Of a stretch of 64,000 nucleotides of DNA, positions 8,263 to 15,968 are shown piece by piece. The first letter of the stretch is position 1; every line of letters begins with the position of its first letter. The stretch comes from CAMDPA01 sp965223035 (GTDB lineage: Bacteria; Pseudomonadota; Alphaproteobacteria; Rhizobiales; Hyphomicrobiaceae). Under the pieces are notes generated by a model that was given only the letters and a program-made list of their open reading frames with translations, was not told the origin of the DNA and made no database searches. Made by a program: the position numbers and the translations under genes. The stretch covers positions 1,860,001-1,924,000 of the forward strand of contig OZ244980.1 in NCBI GenBank assembly GCA_965223035.1, written 5' to 3'.

Positions 8263-9333
8263 TCACAGCATATGCGTGAGCCAGTCGACCATGCCGGTGC
8301 GATACGCGAACGCGTGGTTGTGGCAACAATGAACGCCGTCTTCGTCGATCCACAAGCTGCCGTTGGCCGACAGCGCGGCAGCGATTCGCTCGGCTTGATG
8401 CGCCCTGAAAATCGCATCGCGGCGGCCATGTACGATCAGCACCGGTGATTTCACCCGCTCGATGCATCCATCGAGCGAGGCGCGGCCCATCTGAGCCAAT
8501 GCCTGCTCCTCATCGTCGGCACCGGTGGCCCAGATGAAACCGGCGCGGATCAACGGTGGCATGGTTGGCCAATCGCTGAGATCCCAAGCACCGCCGAACA
8601 CCACCGTGGCCTTGATGCGCGGCTCCGCGGCGGCCGCCTTGACCACGTACATGCCGCCGAGGCTGCGGCCCAATGTGCCGATCCGGCTTGCATCGATCTC
8701 CGGCCGTGCGGCCATCGCCTGAAATGCTGCCAGGATACAATCTTCATAACCATCGCCAAGCAGCAAGCGCGGATGCACCTCCCCCTGGCCCGGTCCGTCG
8801 AAGGCGAAAGCGGCCAGACCGCGGCGAACACACATGTCCATGATCGTGGCGAAGTCTTCCTTGGTGGAATCGAGACCCGGCACCAGCAGAACACAGGCCA
8901 ACGGCCGGGCGGCATCGGCCGGCAAGCGCAGATAGCCGGGCAGCGTCGTATCGCCAAAGGCAAACTCGAGCCGTTCTGCCGGCGGTGACATCAGCGGAGC
9001 AGCATCGCGAAATGCTGCTATTTTTCGGGCCTGAAGATCGGATTTGACGCCGGGGAGATGGAACGCGACGACCTGGCCGAAATGATAGCAGATCGCGGCT
9101 CGGGTCAGGGCTTCGGAGGCGGTCAGCGAGTGGCCATCCGCCTTACGGCTGTCGGCCATCGCGACATAGCCGTCGCCAAGTCCGGCCCAGGCCTTTGGCC
9201 ACTCATCCCAGGTCGATGCAATCTGGCAGACAGCCAGCGCATCGTTGGGGTCGCCACCATCTGCGACCAAGCGCGGAATCCAGTAGCGCGCCACCTCATC
9301 ATCGTCGAGCTTTCGGGCTTGTTCGCTCGTCAT
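8263..9333 (-). CDS. Alpha/beta hydrolase of the FrsA / dihydropseudooxynicotine hydrolase-like group
   Basis: 356 aa. An N-terminal helical cap of about 120 residues (WPKAWAGLGDGYVAMADSRKADG; ALTRAAICYHFGQVVAFHLP) precedes the hydrolase core. In the core are LLVPGLDSTKEDF (oxyanion region, near 149-161), FDGPGQGE, the nucleophile elbow GRSLGG (Ser224), Asp306 in HGRRDAIF and a His in DGVHCCHNH near 332-340. This layout matches C-C-bond-cleaving 2,6-dihydropseudooxynicotine hydrolase and related esterases. It lies 240 bp from, and on the same strand as, the flavin monooxygenase-like gene, so cleavage of a hydroxylated intermediate is plausible. The exact substrate is not predictable. Confidence 0.82.
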   Translation of the reverse strand: MTSEQARKLDDDEVARYWIPRLVADGGDPNDALAVCQIASTWDEWPKAWAGLGDGYVAMADSRKADGHSLTASEALTRAAICYHFGQVVAFHLPGVKSDLQARKIAAFRDAAPLMSPPAERLEFAFGDTTLPGYLRLPADAARPLACVLLVPGLDSTKEDFATIMDMCVRRGLAAFAFDGPGQGEVHPRLLLGDGYEDCILAAFQAMAARPEIDASRIGTLGRSLGGMYVVKAAAAEPRIKATVVFGGAWDLSDWPTMPPLIRAGFIWATGADDEEQALAQMGRASLDGCIERVKSPVLIVHGRRDAIFRAHQAERIAAALSANGSLWIDEDGVHCCHNHAFAYRTGMVDWLTHML

Positions 9334-9575
9334 TCCGTTTTACTCCCAACCCATTTGCACGAGCATCGGACGGCGCCGACCTGCCACGCCTCATGCCTAT
9401 GCTCTTGGCAGGAAAGCATTCGAAATCGGTGGTTTGGTGCTCGAATGCTCATTTAGCGGCGATCATTTGAGACGAGCCTAGGCCTGGTACTTTTCGGCTG
9501 CCCAAGGCGCTCCGTGCCGCGCGAGTTGGCGCGTGCAAGCGGCGTCGCCGGTCCGCTACTGGCGGACATCGCATT

Positions 9576-10865
9576 TTACATGGTGGGTTGGGCATATGCC
9601 CCACCCAGCGCATTCAGCCCGTAAGCCGATCCGGCAATGTCGAAATTAAATGAGAAATGCTGATTGATGGCGAGCACGTCGCGCAGATGCCGCTGCAGGG
9701 GATCGCGCGAATAAAGTCCATTTGCACCGTAGCAAGACCACAGCGTCTCGACGGCTTCTCGCGATTGATTGACGGCGAATGCGACCTGCGCCCGATACCT
9801 GAGCTTGGTATCGAGGTCTGGTGCGTCACCGGCGGCTGCGATGGCTTGAAGATGGATGGCCGAGTCGCGAAGTAGCCCCCGCGCTGAATCGATCAGGCAA
9901 CGCGCCCGACCGAACTTGATTTGCACGGCCTGGAAGTCGACGATCCTGGCGCCGGTGTAGGTTCCGGCCCGGTTTGCCATCGCCGTTTGGAACAGTTCAT
10001 AGGCGCCTTCCGCCGCCCCCAATGCCGCCGGCGCTAGTGGATGAGCGGAGGCGGCCACGATCGGTATGCCGTAAAGCGGCGCCCGGTTCAGCTGTCCGCC
10101 GGGATGGCGATGACCGCCGCGACACATGACCAACGGCAAAGCACGCCGCTCTGGCACAAACAGCTCGCGGACCTCAACATCGTTGCTGCCGGTTGCCGAC
10201 ATGCCCATCGCGTGCCAGGTGTCAATGATCTCATAGTCGGTCTTCGCAACCAGACATAGTCGCCAGTCGACCGGCATCCTGGTGCTGTCGTCGAAGACCG
10301 AGACCGCAAGCAAATTCCAGTCACAGTTGTCGACGCCCGACGAAAACGGCCAGCGTCCGTTAACGACGAAACCCCCGTCGACCTTGCGCCCCCGACCGGC
10401 GGCCAGGGCGATCGAAGAGGCGATCAAGGCGTCGGGGTTCTGGTCCCAGACTTCGTGTTGTGTTTGCGGGTCGAAATATCCCAAAATCCAATGATGGCAG
10501 GCGAGGTTTCCGACATTCCATGCGGTTGACGGACAGCCGCGTCCGATTTCGGCAGCCACATCGATGATCGTGACGAAATCGCACTCCATGCCACCAAAGG
10601 CTTTTGGCTGCTGTAGCCGGAACAGCCCTGTTTCATGCAGCAACTGCTCGATATCTCGGGTTAGCCCCCGCGCCTCCTCCGACGCCGCGGCCCGCTCGCG
10701 CAGGATCGGTACGATGTCTCGTGCTCGAGCCAATGCCGCGTCGGCCGTAACCGACGAAAAGTCGCGCCTGGTGGCTTGTCGCAGCGTGCCCTTACCCTGA
10801 TGGGGTGCAGTGTTGCGGTTGACCGAAGTACTATCAGCTTGCTGTAATGCCATGCTGCAAAACAT
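9576..10865 (-). CDS. Acyl-CoA dehydrogenase-fold flavin monooxygenase (HsaA/HpaC2-like)
   Basis: 429 aa from ATG 10865; a second ATG at 10853 is equally possible and no strong ribosome site separates them. It has the three-domain acyl-CoA dehydrogenase fold: helical N-terminus with LLHETGLFRLQQPKAFGGMECDF, beta domain with GRWPFSSGVDNCDW and GMSATGSNDVEV, helical C-terminus ending FNFDIAGSAYGLNALGG. The class with PFSSGVD and GTGSNDVEV motifs comprises reduced-flavin-dependent hydroxylases of phenolic or steroid rings rather than true acyl-CoA dehydrogenases. A partner flavin reductase is not seen in the window. Probable partner of the neighbouring alpha/beta hydrolase. Confidence 0.82.
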   Translation of the reverse strand: MFCSMALQQADSTSVNRNTAPHQGKGTLRQATRRDFSSVTADAALARARDIVPILRERAAASEEARGLTRDIEQLLHETGLFRLQQPKAFGGMECDFVTIIDVAAEIGRGCPSTAWNVGNLACHHWILGYFDPQTQHEVWDQNPDALIASSIALAAGRGRKVDGGFVVNGRWPFSSGVDNCDWNLLAVSVFDDSTRMPVDWRLCLVAKTDYEIIDTWHAMGMSATGSNDVEVRELFVPERRALPLVMCRGGHRHPGGQLNRAPLYGIPIVAASAHPLAPAALGAAEGAYELFQTAMANRAGTYTGARIVDFQAVQIKFGRARCLIDSARGLLRDSAIHLQAIAAAGDAPDLDTKLRYRAQVAFAVNQSREAVETLWSCYGANGLYSRDPLQRHLRDVLAINQHFSFNFDIAGSAYGLNALGGAYAQPTM

Positions 10866-11387
10866 CCCAGGTTAACTCGGACCAGCGGGCGGTGCCGAAT
10901 GCTGGTCATCGTTTCCAATCGGGGCCTCGCTTCTGGGTTGAGAAAACAGTCAGACACTTGCTGGTCTTCCCGCGGAGCCGGCGCGCAGCCAACCGCCGGA
11001 TTGGCAACACTAGCTTGCGCCCCGCTTTCAAGTCTATTCTTTTGTCCTGTCGTGCAGCGCCCTTGACCCGTCCGTACCGGTTATTTCTGTGACCGGGTGG
11101 CGGTGCTCAAGTCGACCCGTCCATGCGACGGCGAAGGCCGCCGGGCAGGGACGCGGCCAAAGCGATCACGGTTGCCGGGTTGGTGATCGCCCCGATCCGC
11201 CTTGGCAACGCCACGACAGCATCGAGCGGCGGTGTGGGGGATCGGTCAAGGCGGGTTTGACGATCACGGCGGCCGTTTCGGATCGGTAGTAATTCAGCGT
11301 GCAACCTGTTAAGGACTGCTGATGCTGGGTCGATCTGGGGCAGCCATCGATCGCAGCCGGTGCGGCAACGGGGGGGCAAGAACGCCG
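10866..11387. other. Intergenic region, nothing recognised
   Basis: 522 bp between the divergent monooxygenase and the small secreted protein. Short open frames occur on both strands but none has a ribosome site or a recognisable motif. No family A or B repeat is seen. Confidence 0.45.
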
Positions 11388-11714
11388 ATGATCTCGCCCA
11401 CAAAACGTCTACTGATGGCTATGACAATCGCCACCGCGATTTCGATCGGTGCCGAGCCGACCAGCGCACAAAAGTTCCTCCGGTACGGACGGCTGATCTG
11501 TCCTGGCAACGTCGCAGTTGAGACCGCCGATGCGCGTCAAAAGCCCATCCGCACCTACCAAAACGTGTTCGCGCGCGTCGCGAACCACCAGATCAATTGG
11601 TTCTGTGATGGCCAGGCGAAGCCCGCTTACGAGTGTCCAGCAAATACCAACGTTGTTCAAATCGACCGGCGCCATCCTGGTCCCGTCTTTACGATCACTT
11701 GCTTCCAAAGGTAG
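11388..11714 (+). CDS. Small secreted protein of unknown function
   Basis: 108 aa from ATG 11388. A signal peptide is clear: MISPTKRLLMAMTIATAISIG followed by a cleavage site near TSAQ. The mature part (about 80 aa) contains four Cys (ICPGN, WFCDG, YECPA, ITCFQR), which could form two disulfides in the periplasm. No family recognised. It lies just upstream of the patatin gene on the same strand (82 bp). Confidence 0.6.
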   Translation: MISPTKRLLMAMTIATAISIGAEPTSAQKFLRYGRLICPGNVAVETADARQKPIRTYQNVFARVANHQINWFCDGQAKPAYECPANTNVVQIDRRHPGPVFTITCFQR

Positions 11715-11796
11715 CGGGTCGTAGCGACCGTTGCGTGTCGTTTTACGACCAGTAACATCTTACGACTGGTTATATCTTGTCTGGGGTTAATCAGAA

Positions 11797-14079
11797 ATGT
11801 CCAGCTTGAGTGATCACACTCTTGCGTCCGAACAGACGAGTTTCAGCTGGTTTGCAGTTCTGCTCCCTGCCTTACTGTCAAACGGGTTTCTCGTTCTTTT
11901 TCTGTACGGGCCGTTCCTGCACGATCAATCCGCCGAAATCGCACGGGCGATACAGCTTGCCGAGATCGACCTCAACGGCTACATCGCCGGTCGGGCCTCC
12001 GAACTCGGGGCCTTCACCGACCTCCTGCCGAAATTCGGCCTCTTCGCCCTGCTGTTGATCGCTTGGCTGCTGGTCTCGGGCGCGTGGGTGCTTCAGATGG
12101 CGCCAAAGGCGACACCGACGGCGATCCGCTTCGTCATCGCGATGATCGTGCCGCTGGTGCTGCCGCTTATCTTTCTGATCAAATACTGGACGTCATGGCA
12201 CCCCGCGCTGGCAGGGATCGCGACCGCGGGCTTTCCCAGTTTCACGCTGGCGGTCATCGCGATGTCGTTGTTGGTTTTGACGGCCTTGGGTCTGCGCCAT
12301 CGGGCAACGCGTGGCCTACGCAGCGGCGGCAAAGGTGCCTTCCATATCCTGTTCTTCGTCAGCGTCGCCTTATATGCGGCCATAGCGCTGGCTTTCCTCT
12401 ACGGCGGTGCCCACCTCGCGCTAGCGATGGGTACGGTCAACATCGTGATGATGTTCCTCCTGCTGCTGTTTTTGATCCTGTGCGGGGTGACCCTGTTTTG
12501 TTACGAGCGGACAGGCGCCTGGGCGATCGTGCTGTTCATCGCTTACCTTGCGGTTCTCGGAGCATTCAAGCAGTTTCGCGAAGTGCCGCAAAATGGGTTG
12601 TCGGATGCGACGGCGGGCACAGCCCAAAACGTCGGCGGACAACGCCCGCAGGCTGTCGCGGCAGGGGCCGGCCAGTTCGAGCGCTGGCTGGGCGCGCGGC
12701 AGTCCGCATCTGAGAAGCCATTTCCGGTATTTATCGTTGCTGCTTCAGGTGGCGGATTGCGCGCTGCCATGCGGACGGCCTATTTCCTCGAGCATTTGCG
12801 CCTTCACTGTCCGGCTGCCACACGGCATATTCTGGCCATCAGCGCAGTGTCCGGCGGCGCCTTTGGGGCGCTCATCCACGCAGCCCATATGAAGTTCCTA
12901 CAAGAACAGGGCGCGCTACTCCCCTCCAGCCAGCCCGCCCCGCACTGCCGGCTCGGTCTCGAAGAGAGGCTGATGGTTGAAGAAAAAGAGCAGCAGAAAC
13001 GAGAACAAAAAGCAGATTCCCCACTGCTCGATACCTTCTTCCAGACCGAGATCATTCCGTCGATTGTCGGTGCGGGCCTGTTTTCAGACCTGTTTCAACG
13101 CATGGTACCGCCGCGCTTGCTGCCGGCAATCGACCGTTCGAAAGCGTTCAAGGAGGCTTTCGCGGACAGCTGGAGGAATGCTGTCGATACGGTTCGCAAG
13201 CAAGCGGAGCCTGTCAATCGGGGCGGTGATGCCGGGATGTGCAGTGCCCGGGACTTCCTGGATTGTGCGAGCGATCGCTACTGGTCGTCTGATGCAGCGC
13301 TGCCCCTACTTGTGTTCAACGCGACATCGGCGACGAACGGCCGCCCCATCATCCTTTCGAACATCGACGCCGATCTGCTTGAAGGCCTGAATTTCGTCGA
13401 ACCGCCACTCCTTCCCAAGCTCGGCGAAAGCGTCCTCGCCGATGCGCAGTCTAGCGGCGCGAACTTCAGATTCAGTCTGATATCGGGCGCCAGCGCCAGC
13501 GCCGGTTTCCCGATCGCACTTCCGGCCACCGTCTTTGAGGACGTGGGCGGCCGGCGGCATATGCTCGTCGACGGAGGCTATTTCGACAATTCCGGTTTGG
13601 CGACCGCGCTGACGATCAGGCAAAACATCGCGGCCAGGCTGTCGCAGCAAACGGCCGGCGCGGTCAGAATCGTACTGATCTATCTCCACGCGACCCAGCT
13701 TGAAAAGCAGCTTTGCGAGAACATCCGTGCCATCGGTAGCGCCTCTGCCCCCATCGGTCGCGACCCTGACTTGGCACACGCCGGCGCACTGTTCCATGCC
13801 AGGGACTCGCGCAGCGAATACACGCTCAAACTTATTAAAGAGCTCGAGGCGAGTGGAACGGAGTTACTGCAATTCAATTGGGAAATCCATGAGCCGCCGC
13901 TCGTGGAGGAAGGCGAGCTTCGCAACGATTGTGCGCCCTACGCACCGCTGGCGTTCTATTTTTCTCCGACCACGTTCAAGTCGTATCGAGAGAAGATTCA
14001 CGACCAGATGTTGCTGTCGCAGAACAATCGGCATTTTTTCCAGGTTCTGGAAAACATCATGACATCAATCAGCCGCTGA
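11797..14079 (+). CDS. Membrane-anchored patatin-like phospholipase
   Basis: 760 aa, ATG 11797. The first ~260 residues hold six or seven hydrophobic segments (for example FAVLLPALLSNGFLVLFLYG; FGLFALLLIAWLLVSGAWVL; FVIAMIVPLVLPLIFLI; FILCGVTLFCYERTG... region), then the catalytic domain. The patatin/cPLA2 signature is present: oxyanion loop ASGGGLRAA near residue 315, nucleophile in ISAVSGGAFGA near 351, and the Asp of the dyad in DGGYFDNSGL near 591. A charged helix (KEEQQKREQK-like) lies between. Such proteins hydrolyse acyl esters of membrane lipids; the large membrane domain would place the active site at the inner membrane. The physiological substrate is unknown. Confidence 0.85.
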   Translation: MSSLSDHTLASEQTSFSWFAVLLPALLSNGFLVLFLYGPFLHDQSAEIARAIQLAEIDLNGYIAGRASELGAFTDLLPKFGLFALLLIAWLLVSGAWVLQMAPKATPTAIRFVIAMIVPLVLPLIFLIKYWTSWHPALAGIATAGFPSFTLAVIAMSLLVLTALGLRHRATRGLRSGGKGAFHILFFVSVALYAAIALAFLYGGAHLALAMGTVNIVMMFLLLLFLILCGVTLFCYERTGAWAIVLFIAYLAVLGAFKQFREVPQNGLSDATAGTAQNVGGQRPQAVAAGAGQFERWLGARQSASEKPFPVFIVAASGGGLRAAMRTAYFLEHLRLHCPAATRHILAISAVSGGAFGALIHAAHMKFLQEQGALLPSSQPAPHCRLGLEERLMVEEKEQQKREQKADSPLLDTFFQTEIIPSIVGAGLFSDLFQRMVPPRLLPAIDRSKAFKEAFADSWRNAVDTVRKQAEPVNRGGDAGMCSARDFLDCASDRYWSSDAALPLLVFNATSATNGRPIILSNIDADLLEGLNFVEPPLLPKLGESVLADAQSSGANFRFSLISGASASAGFPIALPATVFEDVGGRRHMLVDGGYFDNSGLATALTIRQNIAARLSQQTAGAVRIVLIYLHATQLEKQLCENIRAIGSASAPIGRDPDLAHAGALFHARDSRSEYTLKLIKELEASGTELLQFNWEIHEPPLVEEGELRNDCAPYAPLAFYFSPTTFKSYREKIHDQMLLSQNNRHFFQVLENIMTSISR

Positions 14080-14143
14080 CGAAGGACAATCCGTCTCCCG
14101 ATCAAACGCATGCGCGCCGTCGGGCCCGCTCGGACCCAGGTCA

Positions 14144-14263
14144 TTCCGCCTCGGGCGGATCAGCCTTGCCGGTCCGCACCGCCAACCGGCCACCCAACAC
14201 GTCGTATCATTGGGTGGAACAGCTGGGGGAGCGGGATGGTTTCAAGTAACACTGAAGCGTTCC
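14144..14263 (+). repeat. Family B repeat
   Basis: About 120 bp. Starts with the short palindrome TTCCGCCTCGGGCGGAT, then GCCTTGCCGG, a hairpin with GGCCACCCAA / TTGGGTGG, then GGGGGAGCGGGATGGTT and ACACTGAAGCGTTCC. Six other copies are in the window. It lies in the 482-bp gap after the patatin gene, which otherwise shows no gene. Confidence 0.8.
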
Positions 14264-14561
14264 ATGGCCCGCTGCTGCTTGCGGCGATGGTCAAGGAATG
14301 CGTTCGATTGAGGCGCCCAGCGAAGGCGCGTGGTCCAATTCGGTCGCTGGCGGTATTCGAACAGTTCCCGCAAGACCGCGTCGAGCGCCGAATGTGTCGA
14401 AAACTCAAAATAGACCGTTGGTGGTGGCAGATCGGTGCTTTAAGACCCGGCTTTGCGGGCACAGCCTTGCACGATGCCTGGTCCAAATCCTGATCGGTCG
14501 GGGTTCATGCATCGACGATTGGCCGTCGGCCTGTGGCGTGACATACCTGGGAGTTGGTACG

Positions 14562-15560
14562 GTGCAGCTATTCGGTTTGGCAGTGGCCTTCCTGATCGTG
14601 ACGCGCTTTCTTTCGGTTCCCGCGTTGGCGGATACCTTGGCCGATTGCAGGCAAAGCCGCGATCAGCGTCTGCGGCTGGCGGCGTGCACAATCATTATCT
14701 CTGACAAGGGTTCGACACCTGCCGACAAGGCGGTTGCGTACCGGCTGCGTGGCCGAGCGCGTGCGCAGGCGGGGGCGCTCAATCAGGCACTCACCGATAT
14801 CAGTGCCGCGCTAACACTCAACCCAGCCGATGACCTATCCCTCGTCACACGTGCGCTGGTCCGGGTCCAAACGCAGGATTTGGACGGAGCAATCGCGGAC
14901 TACACGGCGGCCATCGCCGTGCAGCCCCGCTCAACGATGGCCTATAACGGGCGCGGGCATGCCCATCTGGTTAAGGGCGACACCCAGCGCGCGCTCGCTG
15001 ATTTTAGCGCTGCAATCGACATCAGCCCCAAGAGCGCAAGGGCCTACAACAATCGCGGCCTCGCCCATCGCAAGACGGGCAAACTAACCAAGGCGATCGA
15101 GGACTATACGCGAGCGATCGCCATCAACCCGATCTACGCGTTGGCCTATGCCAACCGCGGTTACGCATTGGAGGCCCGCGGCCGCAAGACGGCAGCGGTA
15201 GCCGATTTCCGCCGGGCGCTGCTGCTCGACCCATCCCTGAGTGGCGCGCGGGACGGTCTTTCACGGCTCAATGCCTTGGGACCGTTGGCAGCGCAAAGCG
15301 AGCGTCTGATTGATGCGGGCCGCAAACTCGCGCAGGCCAGCTGCGGCAGCTGCCATGGTCTTGACCAGGCGACGGCCAGTCCCAATCCGCGTGCGCCGAC
15401 CTTTCGAGGCCTTCATGCCCGACATCCAGCGATGGCGCTGCGCGAACCGCTGACGCGGGCGATCTTTGCGCCGCACGATGTGATGCCGAAGTTTGCGCTG
15501 TCGAACGAAAAGATCGACAGCATCGTCGCCTACATCAACAGCCTGTCGGCGGGTCGCTAA
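14562..15560 (+). CDS. TPR protein fused to a C-terminal c-type cytochrome domain
   Basis: 332 aa from GTG 14562 (GGGAG 8 bp upstream); the frame is open further upstream but the signal peptide VQLFGLAVAFLIVTRFLSVPALA fits this start. After cleavage come about five tetratricopeptide repeats (residues ~45-230; for example ALADFSAAIDISPKSARAYNNRG and AIEDYTRAIAINPIYALAYANRG). A cytochrome c domain of about 90 residues follows, with haem motif CGSCH in QASCGSCHGLD and a probable axial Met in HDVMPKF before a final helix IDSIVAYINSL. It is therefore a periplasmic haem protein with a protein-binding scaffold. The electron partner is unknown. Confidence 0.82.
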   Translation: MQLFGLAVAFLIVTRFLSVPALADTLADCRQSRDQRLRLAACTIIISDKGSTPADKAVAYRLRGRARAQAGALNQALTDISAALTLNPADDLSLVTRALVRVQTQDLDGAIADYTAAIAVQPRSTMAYNGRGHAHLVKGDTQRALADFSAAIDISPKSARAYNNRGLAHRKTGKLTKAIEDYTRAIAINPIYALAYANRGYALEARGRKTAAVADFRRALLLDPSLSGARDGLSRLNALGPLAAQSERLIDAGRKLAQASCGSCHGLDQATASPNPRAPTFRGLHARHPAMALREPLTRAIFAPHDVMPKFALSNEKIDSIVAYINSLSAGR

Positions 15561-15576
15561 AGCGCTTCTGCGTGTG

Positions 15577-15640
15577 CTAGATCATCGCGCCTTAAATCGG
15601 AACCGCAAAGCCGGTTCCGATTTAAGGCAGGTTGCTCTGG
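15577..15640 (+). repeat. Family A repeat, hybrid short form
   Basis: Left end CTAGATCATCGCGCC, hairpin arms CCTTAAATCGGAACCG and GGTTCCGATTTAAGG, right end GCAGGTTGCTCTGG. The two outer ends are not complementary to each other: left arm of hairpin 1 joined to right arm of hairpin 2. It lies 16 bp after the TPR-cytochrome gene. Confidence 0.88.
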
Positions 15641-15968
15641 ATCCATCCTGCACCCCCGCGGTCAGCCAGCGGTACGCTTGTGTGAGTGGCCGGGTCAGGG
15701 CTGTTGCGCGCTTGCGTTCGGGCTTGCGCTCGGATGCCCGGTTGGACCAAGCGCCGAACGGGAACTTCTCCCGATTGACGGGTCGCATCAGCATGATCCG
15801 CCTCGCCGCGATGAACGACCCCCTCGACTGCCTGCGCAGCCGCCGTCAGTGCAACGTCTAACCCGGCTCTTGCGCGAGCCGCTGGAAAATGCTGCGATTC
15901 GGCATGCAGGATTGCTGCCTGAGTGGTCGCCGTCCCCGATGGGTTCAACGAACTGGGGTGACAAGCCA

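Noticed and set aside
9576..10865. True acyl-CoA dehydrogenase
   Set aside because: PFSSGVDNCDW and the GMSATGSNDVEV motif match flavin-dependent hydroxylases of this fold, and no fatty-acid genes are nearby.
11107..11403. Minus-strand open frame upstream of the small secreted protein
   Set aside because: No start context or family; most of its sequence is compatible with random GC-rich frame opening.
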